Below, in pieces: positions 47,574-58,935 of a DNA stretch of 64,000 nt; the first letter of the stretch is position 1; each line of letters begins with the position of its first letter. The DNA comes from Microvelia longipes (lineage: Eukaryota > Arthropoda > Insecta > Hemiptera > Veliidae), in assembly GCA_018340805.1 (NCBI GenBank), contig JACMZG010001914.1, forward strand, positions 17,196,854 through 17,260,853. The letters are read 5' to 3'. The position numbers were made by a program, and so were the translations under genes. The notes below the pieces were generated by a model. The model was not told the origin of the DNA, made no database searches, and saw nothing but the letters and a program-made list of their open reading frames with translations.

Positions 47574-47885
47574 GACACAATATAATTGTGCGAGAGACAC
47601 CTAAGAAATGTAACAAGCGAAAAGCAATGCTACATCTATATTATTCGGAATTTTAATTGAGGGTCAGAGTGAGTTTAGCCTCACTCGGCGCCCTGATGAG
47701 TTAGACGTAACGAAACAGAGTGGGACATGATGTAATGTCGAGCCATTAATCTGACGAATGTCGAATGATGGGACAGTTCCCAGATGTAGCATTCCATTTT
47801 GCTTCTTATATTTCCTAGGTGTCTCTCGCACAATTATATTGTTTCTTCTATTCATGTTTTGCAAAACTAGGTAGTATCAAATGAT
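47574..47885 (+). mobile_element. Foldback retroelement with canonical hammerhead core
   Basis: Inverted arms of 61 bp (47577-47637 and 47782-47842) include TGTGCGAGAGACACCT and its complement. Between them lies a canonical hammerhead core: CTGATGA (47693-47699), a stem II GTTA-GACG-TAAC, then GAAAC (47712-47716). A strong hairpin GAGTGAG/CTCACTC precedes it. Flanking 14-bp repeats ATAATAAAG[TC]ATTT at 47560-47573 and 47886-47899, with one mismatch, suggest target-site duplication. Stem I pairs for only two bases and the base expected before cleavage is not clear, so cleavage activity is doubtful. The reverse frame at 47664-47864 is the element read backwards. Confidence 0.65.
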
Positions 47886-48590
47886 ATAATAAAGCATTTT
47901 TTACTCGTGCAACAACAACCTATTAATAATTATATTATTGTGTTTTATTTGCCTGAACTGAAAAATTATTTACTTACTATAAAAAAAGGTTAAATTACAG
48001 TCTAAAACTTCTAAGAAACAAACGAAGGAAATGAAGAAAAGGTTTACAACGAGAAAATGTAAATTTAGGTTAAAGGTACAAAAGAAAATTGTAAAAGGTA
48101 GCTTTTCTTTATAATTCTGTTAAGAAACCTTAGTGACGTTGAAACCCTATTATTTTGCATTGTTCTTTGCATCGTGCTCTCAAACCTTAAATCATGTTCT
48201 AACATTGAAACTGTTCTGGAAAATAAAGTAGAGCTAAACGTCAAACTTTACTAGTTAGGAACGTGTTTAATTACAATTGATGAAAAATCCTTTCTTTAAG
48301 AAATCTATGCTTAAGTTACATGAGTTTATTCATTTGTTCCATTAATGCGTTTATATAAATTTTTTAAATAAATTGAATCCTTTATTTATAGAAATATTTT
48401 TTTTCTTTGTATTCCTATATTTATTGTTGATAAGCCACAAAATTCAGCTCCCAAATAAAAATGTTTCCATTTTTATAACATTTACTTGTAATTGTAAATT
48501 TAAGGATCTTTTTAGCAAATTTCCAAAGGAAAAGTGAGCTTATAAAGTTGTTTTCATGTAGGGGAAAGAGAGGGAGGGATTCACTAATTA
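47886..48590. other. AT-rich spacer with repeat B remnant
   Basis: The end (48508-48590) holds TTTTTAGCAAATTTCC, GAGCTTATAAAGTTG and GGGAGGGATTCACTAATTAA just before the TA tract. Confidence 0.45.
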
Positions 48591-48591
48591 A

Positions 48592-48608
48592 TAATATATA
48601 TATAATAT

Positions 48609-48689
<81 letters not shown>

Positions 48690-48691
48690 AT

Positions 48692-48731
<40 letters not shown>
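48592..48731. repeat. (TA)n microsatellite, 140 bp
   Basis: TA tract ending in (CATA)n. Confidence 0.97.
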
Positions 48732-48736
<5 letters not shown>

Positions 48737-49965
48737 ATACATACATACATTATATTTGATCTTACCTTCTTTTAAAAAAAATGCACTTTACCTCTCCATA
48801 TGACCTCAACCTTATTAACTTAGTTTTACCTATGAAATTCGTTGAGAACTTTTAATAACACACAATTAAGTAAATTGACATTAATTAAATAAAATACAAT
48901 GCTAAATAACATAGAAAACCCAAAACATTATCGGTTAACCAAAAAGGTATAATGATTTTTTTGAAAGCTCTAAATCGAATAAAACTAGTCCAGATTCGAA
49001 TCAGAATCTCCTAAAATATTTAAACCCAAAAGTCGGAGTTTGAATATTCAAAGATGAGATAGATAACGTTCTTGAGTGATATGTACGACTTTTCAAAACA
49101 ATTTTCATTAAAATACAATATTAAAAAATTATTGTTTTTCATAAAAAAGTGTAAAAAACACGATAAATTTTGAACCCATTTTTGAAAATTGTTTTTAGTA
49201 TTTTTTATGTCACTCTATATAATTTATATCTATCACTAAAGGTTAAAAGTTATATTTATAACTAAATTCAGAACATATTATTTATATAACGGTGATATGA
49301 TATTTTATCTTAAATATTAATTATGATTAATATTTTTTATTGCATTTTTATTTTTTTGTAAGCGACAAAAAAATTATAAAAAAAATCTCCACATAATCAT
49401 ACATATCTAAAAATACATTTAATTAAAAATAAAATCATATTCTTTGATAATAAAGTACAAATATCCAACAAACGTTATTTTAATAGAACACAGTTTCATG
49501 GAAATTATTTTAATGAATTTTATTTGTATTTTAATACAATTTACATTTAATTTATTGGAAGAATGTTGATATTTTTTTAAATAAATTAATTTTGATAAAA
49601 TATATTAAATTTTTGCTATATTGACTTTGTTTTACTCTTATTTTGTTAGAGTAAAAAAAATATAAATTAAAAATAATTATTTGATCGGTGTTATAATTCA
49701 AAACCGGGGAATTTCACAAAACTGTTTGTTTAGTAAGTATTTATTTAAATCTGAAAAAGGGTTTTTATTATATTTGAGTTTACATTTTATGTAAATATAT
49801 TTTTAAGTTTTATTTGAATTATTTGTGTATAAGTTTATTGTTATTAAAACAAACTCTTTTTAAAGACTTAACAAAAAAAAAAAAAAAAACTAATGCAGTA
49901 CATGGTGTAAATATTCTGTGTGATCCAAATCCCCCTCCTTAAATTAGTTAACCTAAGGGATCTCT
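48732..49965. other. AT-rich spacer
   Basis: A single unit related to the 150-bp repeat lies near 48965-49020 (CTCTAAATCGAATAAAACTAG). A poly-A run is at 49869-49888. No gene. Confidence 0.45.
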
Positions 49966-51123
49966 CAGACAGGGTTCAGGAAGAATAGATCAACGATAGA
50001 CAATATTTTGTAAAGCAGTTAATAAAGAGCTTACGACTACAACTTTCATTAGTTTTGATATTTGTTGATTTTAAAAAGGCATTCGACTCTGTATTAAAAA
50101 GATTTGTTATAAAATGCCTGGAAGATAGCGGAATAAATGATGGATATGTAAAAATATTTGAGAGCATATACGAGGAAGCAAGCCTGAATATTAGAGTGGA
50201 TAATGAAATAAGGAAAATTAAAATTAACAGAGGAATAAGACAAGGCGACGTTCTATCTGGAAAAATCTTTATAAAAATATTGGAGATCGCACTGAAACAT
50301 ATAAACTGGTCTGGTAAGGGAGTAGAATTAATGGTAGTACCTAAGTATTTTGAAATTCGCGGATGATGTAATAATTATATCTGAGAGCTACGAGGAGCAG
50401 AAACTTTACTAAAGCAACTTGTAATTGAAGCTAGGAAATTGGACTGGAGATAAACATCGATAAGACAAAGGTATGTCAATAAATACAATTGAGAACGAAA
50501 AAAAGAAATCATAGTAGATGGTCAAAAGATAGAGGAAGTAAGGAGTATGTATACTAGGCAGTCTGATAAACATAGAGGAAAAAGATAGTGAGAAGGAAAT
50601 AGGAAGGAGGATAGGACTAGGATGAGAAGATTGAGGGTTTCATACATTTGTTCAGGTCCAGTGTCAAGATGGAGGCGAAGCGAAAGTTATGGAACGCGTG
50701 TGTCCTACCAGTCTTGATATATGCATGCGAAACATGGACTATGTCTGAGAGAGTAGTGAAAAAGATGAGAGTCACGCAACGTTCGATGGAGAGGAGTACG
50801 CTGAAGTTAAGTAGGCGAGATAGAAATCGAATGAGTGGATAAGAGGTCACACTGAGTTAAGAGATATAGGTGAAGTCATGTAGATAGAAAGTTTATATGG
50901 AGCGGGCACATTGCAAGGGTTAGGATGACAGGTTCACAAAGGAGATAATATCCTGGTACCGAGAGATAAAACAAGGAGCAGAGGAAGACCAAGCACCAGG
51001 TGGGACGAGGAGATGAGGAAGGTAAGTGACATGAGCTGTACATGGCAGAGGATAGCCTTGGACAGAGAAGAGTGGAAAAGGTTGAGGAAATTATATTCAC
51101 ACGTATATTTATACAAAAACTAA
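49966..51123 (+). pseudogene. LINE reverse transcriptase fragment, several frameshifts
   Basis: Readable blocks in order are QTGFRKNRSTIDNI (49966 on), FVDFKKAFDSV (50058 on, with a catalytic aspartate), RGIRQGDVLSG (about 50231), FADD (50356-50367, the active-site pair), then WNACVLPVLIYACETWTMS (about 50693) and DREEWKRLRKLY near the stop at 51121-51123. The frame shifts near 50005 and just before FADD, and again several times in 50400-50640. This matches the RT core and C-terminal part of insect RTE-like LINEs. It cannot encode an intact enzyme. Confidence 0.9.
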
Positions 51124-51661
51124 ATTTAATTTAATATTGTTTAGAGAATGAGAGGAATGGATAAATAAATTAAAATTAAATAAGATAGATTATAATATTA
51201 AATAAACAGACGAACAAATTAATTAAAAATAAATATAAACAACCTTGATTAAAAAACATAAAAAATTTCAAGTAGTATAAACAATCAAATATTAATATAA
51301 CCAATAAAGTAAAAATAAAATAAATAAAACAAATATAATTACGACACAATAAAATAATATTTTGTTAGAAAATATGTAGAATAGTATAGTAATAGAAATA
51401 GAATATGTTATAAAGTAAAATTGTAAATTATATAATTCAGAATTATGAAATGATTAAATATGGTAAAAAATATACGTTAATTATTTAGTTTATGTTATGT
51501 GTAAATGTAAAGTGGTAACTCTAAACCCAAAAGGGATACCTCGGCTTCTGGCCGATTTAAAATCAGATTGTAAATATAAAATATAGATAATTGCATGTTA
51601 ATTAAGTGTAGAATGTTGATTTTAATAAAAGGTTATTTATTTATTTATTTATTTTATTTAT
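49966..51661 (+). mobile_element. RTE-like LINE, 5'-truncated, with 12-bp TSD
   Basis: The insertion is bounded by the perfect 12-bp direct repeat TAAGGGATCTCT at 49954-49965 and 51662-51673. It begins abruptly inside the reverse transcriptase domain, the mark of incomplete reverse transcription. It has an AT-rich 3' UTR from 51124 with ACCTCGGCTTCTGGCCGATT (51539-51558) and ends in TTATTTATTTATTTATTT. The endonuclease and N-terminal RT are missing. The C-terminal protein end resembles insect RTE-type elements. Confidence 0.93.
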
Positions 51662-51673
51662 TAAGGGATCTCT

Positions 51674-51713
51674 ATTATGTAAAGTGAAGTTTATTTTTTT
51701 ATATTAACTAGAG
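51674..51713. other. Short spacer between LINE and palindrome
   Basis: Only 40 bp separate the LINE target-site duplication from the next inverted repeat. Confidence 0.6.
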
Positions 51714-52270
51714 CAAGAGCCCAGGGGTGTTTTGTTAATAAAAAGTGTAATGGCTGGAACCGGTCTCAATTTTTCGTAAATATCTTTCTGAACAAGGATC
51801 TGCAATTCTGCAGACTCGTATCGGATGGGTGTCCCAGGCAGAACGCATTTTACAGGTCAAATTTACCACCCAAGTTAACAAACAGTGTAATGGCTGGAAC
51901 CGGTCTCAATTTTTCGTAAATACCTTCCTGAATAAGGATCTGCAATTCTGCCGACTCGTATCGGATGGGTGTCCCAGGCAAAAAGCACTTTAGAGGTCAA
52001 AGGCTCTGCCTGGGACACCCATCCGATACGAGTCGGCAGAATTGCAGATCCTTATTCAGGAAGGTATTTACGAAAAATTGAGACCAATTCCAGCCATTAC
52101 ACTGTTTGTTAACTTAGGTGGTAAATTTGACCTAAAAGTGCTTTTTGCCTGGGACACCCTCCGATACGAGTCGCAGAATTCCAGATCCTTGTTCAGGAAG
52201 GTAATTACGAAAAATTGAGACCGGTTCCAGCCATTACACTTTTTATTAACAAAACACCCCTTGGCTCTTG
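51714..52270. repeat. 557-bp palindrome of doubled 155-bp units
   Basis: Both arms contain two tandem copies of a block with AGTGTAATGGCTGGAACCGG, TCTCAATTTTTCGTAAATA, ATCTGCAATTCTGC and CTCGTATCGGATGGGTGTCC, in opposite orientation on the two arms. The outer ends are CAAGAGCC and GGCTCTTG, and the centre is close to 51992 with almost no spacer. I saw no target-site duplication and no protein-coding content. Confidence 0.92.
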
Positions 52271-53159
52271 GTCCTAACCATTAAGGCGCAGCGCTACAAT
52301 GGCGCCCTACGTCAAAATTTCAAATTAAATTCCATATTTTGATTATATGCTCAAAATAATAAGAGCGAAATGGAAATTATTATGGCCATAGAATCAATAC
52401 ACAAGAAAAATATTGGTCAGTTTGAAAAACATTTAGGTGTCGTCACGAACCTAGGTGGTGAGTTATAAACACGTGCACGTGCTAATTATCTACTGGAATC
52501 CTCTAACTAATATAATATATACCTTAATTAAAATATATTAAGAGGGATTATTTTAGTAAAACGCTCTCTTGTTTTATAATTGTGTGCTATTACATAAATG
52601 AGCTATTACGTATTATGCTCTAAGAATTTTAAAAGCTTAAGCATGCCGTTAATGTCACTAATATTATAAATCTAAAATTTATAAATTACTAAACCTTTTT
52701 CTAAAAGCGCTTATCTCAGGATTTTAATAATATTTTTAGAAAATTGAAATTTTAATATTTTAGAAAAATTAAGATTTTAATATTTTAGAAATTTTTAAAA
52801 AGTATTGCATTTATTTAAAACATTACATTTCTCAATGTAGAAGAAAATAACCTGAACTGAAAAAATAAAACTTGAGTAAATATATTACAAAGCAAAATTT
52901 CATTAGCAAAGCCATGTTAAGAAGGCCCGACATATTAAACTCTCCTTTTTAAAACCAACAACTCCAATCCCCTCGACATTGACACTAATTTAAAACATTC
53001 AGTTTGCAGGATAGTTTAAAGTGAATTTGTTTATCTTTACTTGCTTGAGATAAAATAAAAAAAAATCTATTTTAAAGCTTAAGAGTTTAAAAAAAGCTTA
53101 CTTGCAAGAATATGACTGGATAAAGGCATTTTGTAAATGTTTTAAAACTTGACTAAAAT
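52271..53159. other. AT-rich spacer
   Basis: Starts with a GC-rich AAGGCGCAGCGCTACAATGG stretch (52284-52303) of unknown nature, then AT-rich. No gene. Confidence 0.4.
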
Positions 53160-53235
53160 AAGACCAAAAAAACGGTAACGGGGTGCCTCGAAATTTCGCT
53201 TCACCGCATTGGATTTGCAAAGCTCGTCTGCTGGA
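53160..53235 (-). repeat. Family A 3' fragment, reverse strand
   Basis: The complement of CCGTTACCGTTTTTTTGG-like end sequence and GGATTTGCAAAGCTCGTC. The reverse frame at 53098-53322 runs over it. Confidence 0.65.
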
Positions 53236-53504
53236 CTTGATACTCTTAGTAATTCTTTCTAATCTCAATATGTAATTTCCAATTCTTTGAGTTAAACTGT
53301 CCAATTTTTTTACTTTAGGCACGCATTCCCGGAAAAATCGCGGTATTAGAAAAAATGCAGGAGAAAAAATGACTTGTATTCATCCCTAGAACCTTAAAAG
53401 CACGATCAAAGTTGCGAAAATAACTAAAATATTTTGAATGTAATTTTTTTTTATGCAGCACTTAATAAGTAACTCTTATGAATATAGGGGATTTGTGCCG
53501 AGTA

Positions 53505-54135
53505 TTTTCTACATTTCCTCATTTGTACCGAAAGTATCTAGGATAAGTATTGTGTTTGGGGAAAAATCCGAAACCCGCGTGTCAAGGGAATTATCTGTTT
53601 CAGGTGTTTTTAAGACCTCCTAATAGTAGTTTTCATAACGTTGTCTGCCTGTATTTGTGTTTATAACGTCATTAGTTTGCAATAATAACTCAGCAAAAAT
53701 ATCGACAAATCATAAAACGCAGAAACATTTTCTGATCTTATTGAAATTTGGCACTAAGGTAACTACTAAGGTACTAAGGTAGGACTAAGGTATGTGCCAA
53801 TTTTTATCAGATGACTATTGTATGTTTTTTTAAAAAAAGTGTAAAAAATCTGATCTAATTGAGTTGCAATTTGGTGCAAGCGAATACCTTTAAGTAATAA
53901 GTACACCAAGTTCCATGTAGTATAGTAAGTATATCCATGATTTTTGTTGAATCATAAAACTTAACCAGCATTGAGCGTGGTCAGTGCCTAAATGGGTGAC
54001 TGGTGGTAATGAAACGGATGTATCTACTATCTCAGAGCGAAGCAAGCCCGAAGATTGCAGTATATTCTGAGGACGAGTGAAGCGAGTTCGAAATAGGGAG
54101 GGTAGGCGAAGCAAATGCGATGGGATGAGGTCTCT
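53505..54135 (+). repeat. Family A copy, forward
   Basis: Has the CTCATTTGTACCGAAAGTATC start, AATCCGAAACCCGCGTGTC, the GTCTGCCTGTATTTGTG stretch, the 5S-like segment and two hairpin motifs (decayed CTCAGAGCGAAGCAAGCCC, and GAGGACGAGTGAAGCGAG). The reverse frame at 53890-54114 is read across its 3' half. Confidence 0.83.
53951..54000 (+). promoter_or_regulatory. 5S-rRNA-like internal control region in family A
   Basis: ATCATAAAACTTAACCAGCA, then TTGAGCGTGGTCAGTGCC, then TAAATGGGTGAC. Every block has the spacing of the 5S box A to box C stretch. Confidence 0.72.
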
Positions 54136-55010
54136 ATTTTGTGTAGTGTATATGTCTGTAGACCAAACTCAAGAAATGTTCAGTTCGTGCTTTCTAACCA
54201 GAAAAATTTAAATGTTTTTTTGTTTAAACAATTTTAAACCAGTTTTCTGGTTTAAACAATAAAGCAGCTTGTAGCACGTAACTTGACCAAATGTGTCACT
54301 TGTATTTTTAGGGCTAACATTTGCTAAGCTGTAATTATACAACAGGGTCCTATTCGAAGCCGAACGTATCAAGTACTTGATATTTATTTCAACTTAAATG
54401 CTCTAAAGTTATTTTATAAATTATAAAAAAAATAACTTTAAATATCTTTCAAAATTAATAGAATTTTCAATAGATAAAGATTTTGCTAAAAATGAAAAAA
54501 GGATCTCGGAAAAAATATTGTATTTTTTTACTCGATTCCTGTTAGTTATCTTTATCTTATAGAAATTTATATTTTCTTTTCTTGAAAGCAACAACAGATG
54601 TTGAGGAGGAGGGGGGCAAAATGAAAATATCTTTTAAACATTGGTTTATATAACGGAACAGCGAGGAAAAGTATTTTCTCTGGAGATTGAATAAATAATG
54701 ATACAAATATTCTTATCTCAAAAAAAGGGGGAAAGGAACATTATGATCTCGGATAGTGGAAAAGGGACTTACAGTAGGATACTATCGATTTTGGAAAATG
54801 AAGTTCTTAAAAAAATTATTTTAAACTATATTAAAGACTGCTGTAGATTTTTAAATTATTAAATTTTTTACTATTTATTTTTTATGTAGTTTGGAAGATA
54901 TTAGCACAAATATTTTTTCATTGGTGCAATACTTAAAATTATATAAAAATTTTGTTTACATCGGTCAAAAATATGACGTTTCACTACAAAAAAAGAACAA
55001 ATTAACAATA
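54136..55010. other. AT-rich spacer
   Basis: No gene recognised. Confidence 0.4.
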
Positions 55011-55013
55011 CAT

Positions 55014-55695
55014 ACCAGCTTACAAGATCCTTAAGCTATGGATAATCACGATAGTTTGAGGACAAGCGAAGCGAGTCCGAAATAATGTCAGCTTACTAGA
55101 TCCTTAAGCTATGGATAATCACGATAGTTTGAGGACAAGCGAAGCGAGTCCCGAAATAATGTCAGCTTACTAGATCCTTAAGCTATGGATAATCACGATA
55201 GTTTGAGGACAAGCGAAGCGAGTCCGAAATAATGTCAGCTTACTAGATCCTTAAGCTATGGTTAATCACGATAGTTTGAGGACAACGAAGCGAGTCCGAG
55301 CGATCCTTAAGCTGGATAATCACGATAGTTTGAGGACAAGCGAAGCAAGTCCGAAATAATGTCAGCTTACTAGATCCTTAAGCTATGGATAATCACGATA
55401 GGTTTGAGGACAAGCGAAGCGAGTCCGAAATAATGTCAGCTTACTAGATCCTTAAGCTATGGATAATCACGATAGTTTGAGGACAAGCGAAGCGAGTCCG
55501 AAATAATGTCAGCTTACTAGATCCTTAAGCTATGGATAATCACGATAGTTTGAGGACAAGCGAAGCGAGTCCGAAATAATGTCAGCTTACTAGATCCTTA
55601 AGCTATGGATAATCACGATAGTTTGAGGACAAGCGAAGCGAGTCCGAAATAATGTCAGCTTACTAGATGCTTAAGCTTTGGATAATCATGTTTTG
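55014..55695 (+). repeat. 73-bp tandem array carrying the family A hairpin motif
   Basis: About ten units of GTCAGCTTACTAGATCC, TTAAGCTATGGATAATCACG and TTTGAGGACAAGCGAAGCGA. The last part is the family A motif. Units are almost identical; differences are mostly single-base gains or losses, and one unit near 55300 has a deletion. The unit fixes the motif with one flank from elsewhere. Confidence 0.97.
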
Positions 55696-55960
55696 GGTAC
55701 CCAATCCCCGAATATTTTGATATAAATTAGTGTATACCCTATGTAAACCCAAACATGACACGCGTTTATATGGTATAGTTAAAACAGACTACTTAATTAA
55801 AGAATAAAGAAAGAACGAATTTAGCAAGGAAACAGGAGCTTTTCTTGGATTGTTTAAATTTGTTAAAACAAATTTTAAAATTGTCAGTAGTTGGCTGAGA
55901 TTGTGCTGGGATTAAAACTCACCTTTAAAGCGAGTCTAAAGATTTACTAAATTATAAATT
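55696..55960. other. Spacer
   Basis: No gene recognised. Confidence 0.45.
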
Positions 55961-55974
55961 GGTCACTTTATTTT

Positions 55975-56075
55975 ATTTTGAGGACGAGCGAAGCGACTCC
56001 AAAATGATAAGGACGAGTTTAGCAAATCCGGTTAGCTGAGCAAAAAAAAGCTATTTGTCCCCGTGTCTGATTTTT
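55975..56075 (+). repeat. Family A 3' fragment
   Basis: TTTGAGGACGAGCGAAGCGAC, then GGACGAGTTTAGCAAATCCGG, GTCCCCGTGTCTGATTTTT. Confidence 0.7.
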
Positions 56076-57279
56076 AACAATTATTTATATGTATAGTACC
56101 AATAAAGAATATTGTGCCTGATAGTAAATTTAATCAACAAAGTATTCTTTATTCTATAAAATAAGAAACGACTTTTTAACAAGAAATGAGAACGATAAGT
56201 TATTGAAAGTTAAAAAGAAACTAAAAAATCATCTAATCCTTTTAAAAATGAACAGGAAAAGGACTAATGGAGGACGCGATACGGAGTTGTTAATTTGTTT
56301 TACTTGACGTGTAACATTTAGTACTAATTTATTATTTTGCTTATATTATTTTACCGTGAAACGGTTCTTATGAGAGGTAATAGACCGTAATAATAATACG
56401 TGCTTTTACTGTCTTAACCGTGAAGTGTGTAGGATCATTTGAATAATTAAGAGTACCTAAGATAAACGTTTTTTGTGTGGATTTTACAAGATGAGCTAAT
56501 TTTTATTCTTGGAAAATATAATATTTTTGTGTTCTTGTTTTATGTTTCCGACCTGTATAATTTTTTTGACACTGAAATTCTTGGAGATATTTTATAAAAA
56601 ATTTAAAATATTTTAATAGTTTCGGAATAATCAATCCCGGGAAAATCCTTTCTGTAACTCAATAGGTGTACTGGTAGATGGAATGCAGTAAGTGGATACT
56701 TTGAGCTTTAAACAGATGCAAACCACTTTCTTTAGGACTTTTTTTATTGTTCTTGGAAATTTGTGGATTCAATTACAGATTCAACCAATTTTTAATAACT
56801 GTTAATTTAGGCTAGAGGTGCTTAGAGATCTTTAACATTTTTTACTCCGTAATTTATTTTATCTTAACCTAGATTTGTGTTTTTTATTATAATTAAAAAC
56901 ACATATTTGTAGTGTTACTCATCGTACAGTTTTCTTGGCGCTTTTACTACACATAACTAATTACTGCTTAATATTATTCCTCTCATTTAACTTTTTGACT
57001 TAAATGTGAGGTACTCAAAAAGTTATTCAGTTTTTAGCGTTACTTCATTATCTGTCTAATAAAGTAATAGTATGAAATAGAGGCCTTTGGTTCATAGCCG
57101 CTAAGCAGGCTGGGGCGGTTGCTTTGCGGTCATATTGCTGTTGTTTATTTTTACAAGTTTTTATTAAGTAGATTCTATCATACTAGAATTTATTTTACGA
57201 GTACTTGATACAGTCTACATTGTGATCTTGGAATTCGATGGAAAAAAATAATTTATTGGTGCGTGGTGCGCAGGTATAT

Positions 57280-57283
<4 letters not shown>
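56076..57283. other. AT-rich spacer
   Basis: No gene or repeat boundary recognised. Confidence 0.4.
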
Positions 57284-57369
<86 letters not shown>

Positions 57370-57373
57370 ATAT

Positions 57374-57432
<59 letters not shown>

Positions 57433-57440
57433 ATTATATA
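57284..57440. repeat. (TA)n microsatellite, 157 bp
   Basis: Longest TA tract together with the hAT-internal one. It creates the forward frame at 57263-57454. Confidence 0.97.
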
Positions 57441-58130
57441 CCCAGGTCAACTAGCAAAAAATTAAAGTTTATATCCTCAGAGGTACTTTTTTAAAAGTTG
57501 CGTTATACTGTTAAACTTGTATTCTTTCCTTCCAAAGTTCATAGTTGCTGAACATTTTGCAATGCCTGTGTATTGTTTAAGTTCCTATTTAACAATCATA
57601 TACTCAGAAAAATTATTTACTTAAAAAATAACATATAAAATCATTATAAAATTTAAAAAAAATCACTTTGTACATATTATTCAATGAATTCAAGTATAAA
57701 GGAATGTTGGGAAGTCATTCCTTCTTACGATTAGTTAAAAAGTGAAAAGAACGAAAGGTGAAAATAGGATGGCGTCACATTTGTTTCGTAGAAACACGTA
57801 GTGATGAGGTAGGTTATTTTAAGTTACTTCTAGAATTTTACCTGTCAGGCTAGCTCCGTCTCGTCACTACAGGAAAGTATCAGGCTCAGCCAACCAGTTC
57901 CAACTGATCTAGAACCACATGAGTGATATCATGATATCACTACGTCGTATACTTTTTCAAGTGATTAATCTCAAGTCACCCGTGTAATTATCTCTAAACT
58001 ATTGTCATTAATTAAACACGTATGTGTTCACGTTTTTAAAACTAAATTGTTGCTTGTACTAAAAGTTGTCAGTGAAGTTGTATAGTTTGCATGAACGAAT
58101 AAGTCTAAGTAAAAAATGATGATTTTTTTA
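57441..58130. other. Spacer with a 20-bp perfect palindrome
   Basis: AGTGATATCATGATATCACT at 57922-57941 is a perfect palindrome. The surrounding 57760-57960 is less AT-rich. No gene. Confidence 0.5.
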
Positions 58131-58175
58131 CTATGGTATATCGACGCATGGGTATCGGAAGATCACTGGGCTCTG

Positions 58176-58440
58176 ATTGGTTGCTGCTAATAACCCGTGG
58201 CGGGAACGCACTGCTACCACCTATGCCAAAATTAATTGACCAGTTGAGATGACGTCGTAGGGGTATAAATGTTACGATAATAAGCGTATGAGTGTTTCCA
58301 TTTACTGATGAAGTTAAGGTACTAATGATTTAACAAACTTTTAGTATATTAATGTCTCTTTTTTAAATAAATAATTGTTTTATACTCATTCGCCTTTATT
58401 TTACAAGAAAAAGTGACTATTTGGTGTTGCCGGGTTCGGA
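58176..58440 (+). promoter_or_regulatory. Promoter-like or LTR-like block
   Basis: An inverted CCAAT box (ATTGG, 58176-58180), a CRE-like TGACGTCG (58250-58257) and a TATA box (TATAAAT, 58264-58270) are spaced as in an RNA polymerase II promoter. AATAAA follows at 58366-58371. Downstream are TATTTGGTGTTGCCGGG (58422 on) and TTTGGCGCC (58499 on), which recall primer-binding sites after a retroviral-type LTR. I could not find the second LTR, clear LTR ends, or gag/pol frames. A host promoter is the alternative. Confidence 0.3.
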
Positions 58441-58599
58441 TTTAGAAAATTTTTTATCAGGAAAAAGGTGTTGGCAATCCTACCTTTTTCCGTCTTAAAT
58501 TTGGCGCCAGGCGTCGAAAGCTACAAGACATACCATAAATAGTAAACTGTTTTATAATTCAGGGGTTTCAGAACTCATACAGTATTTACACTGTGTACT

Positions 58600-58935
58600 G
58601 TGTTTCCTTAGCTCTTTTGAGTTTATTAAAAATTATTCATAAAATAAACTCTGTGTTCTTGAGAACTCTCTATTATATTACTTAGGAACTTAAGAACTCT
58701 GTTTACTAATTTTGAGTTTTGCAAACTCAGATTGACTCACTCTTGAGTGAGTCAACATTCTAAGATTATATCAGAGTTATAATAATATAACTCTGTTATA
58801 TTGACTTTTGGTTTTAAGAACTCAGTTTTATTTACTCTGGGTTGTGCAAACTTAGTTTTGTTAACTTTGGGTTTAGTATAATCTATTTGACAACTCTGTA
58901 TTTTGTGAATTTTGTTTGAGTAATCTGAGTATTTT
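58600..58935. repeat. Degenerate AACTCTG-rich repeat region
   Basis: Motifs AACTCTG, GAGTTTTGCAAACTC and GTGCAAACTTAG recur at irregular 20-35-bp intervals. An 11-bp inverted repeat with a 2-nt spacer lies at 58732-58755 and contains TGACTCA and TGAGTCA, AP-1-like sites. Confidence 0.5.

Noticed and set aside
52284..52310. GC-rich stretch as a tRNA or SINE A box
   Set aside because: Only a loose resemblance on the reverse strand, with no B box at the right distance.
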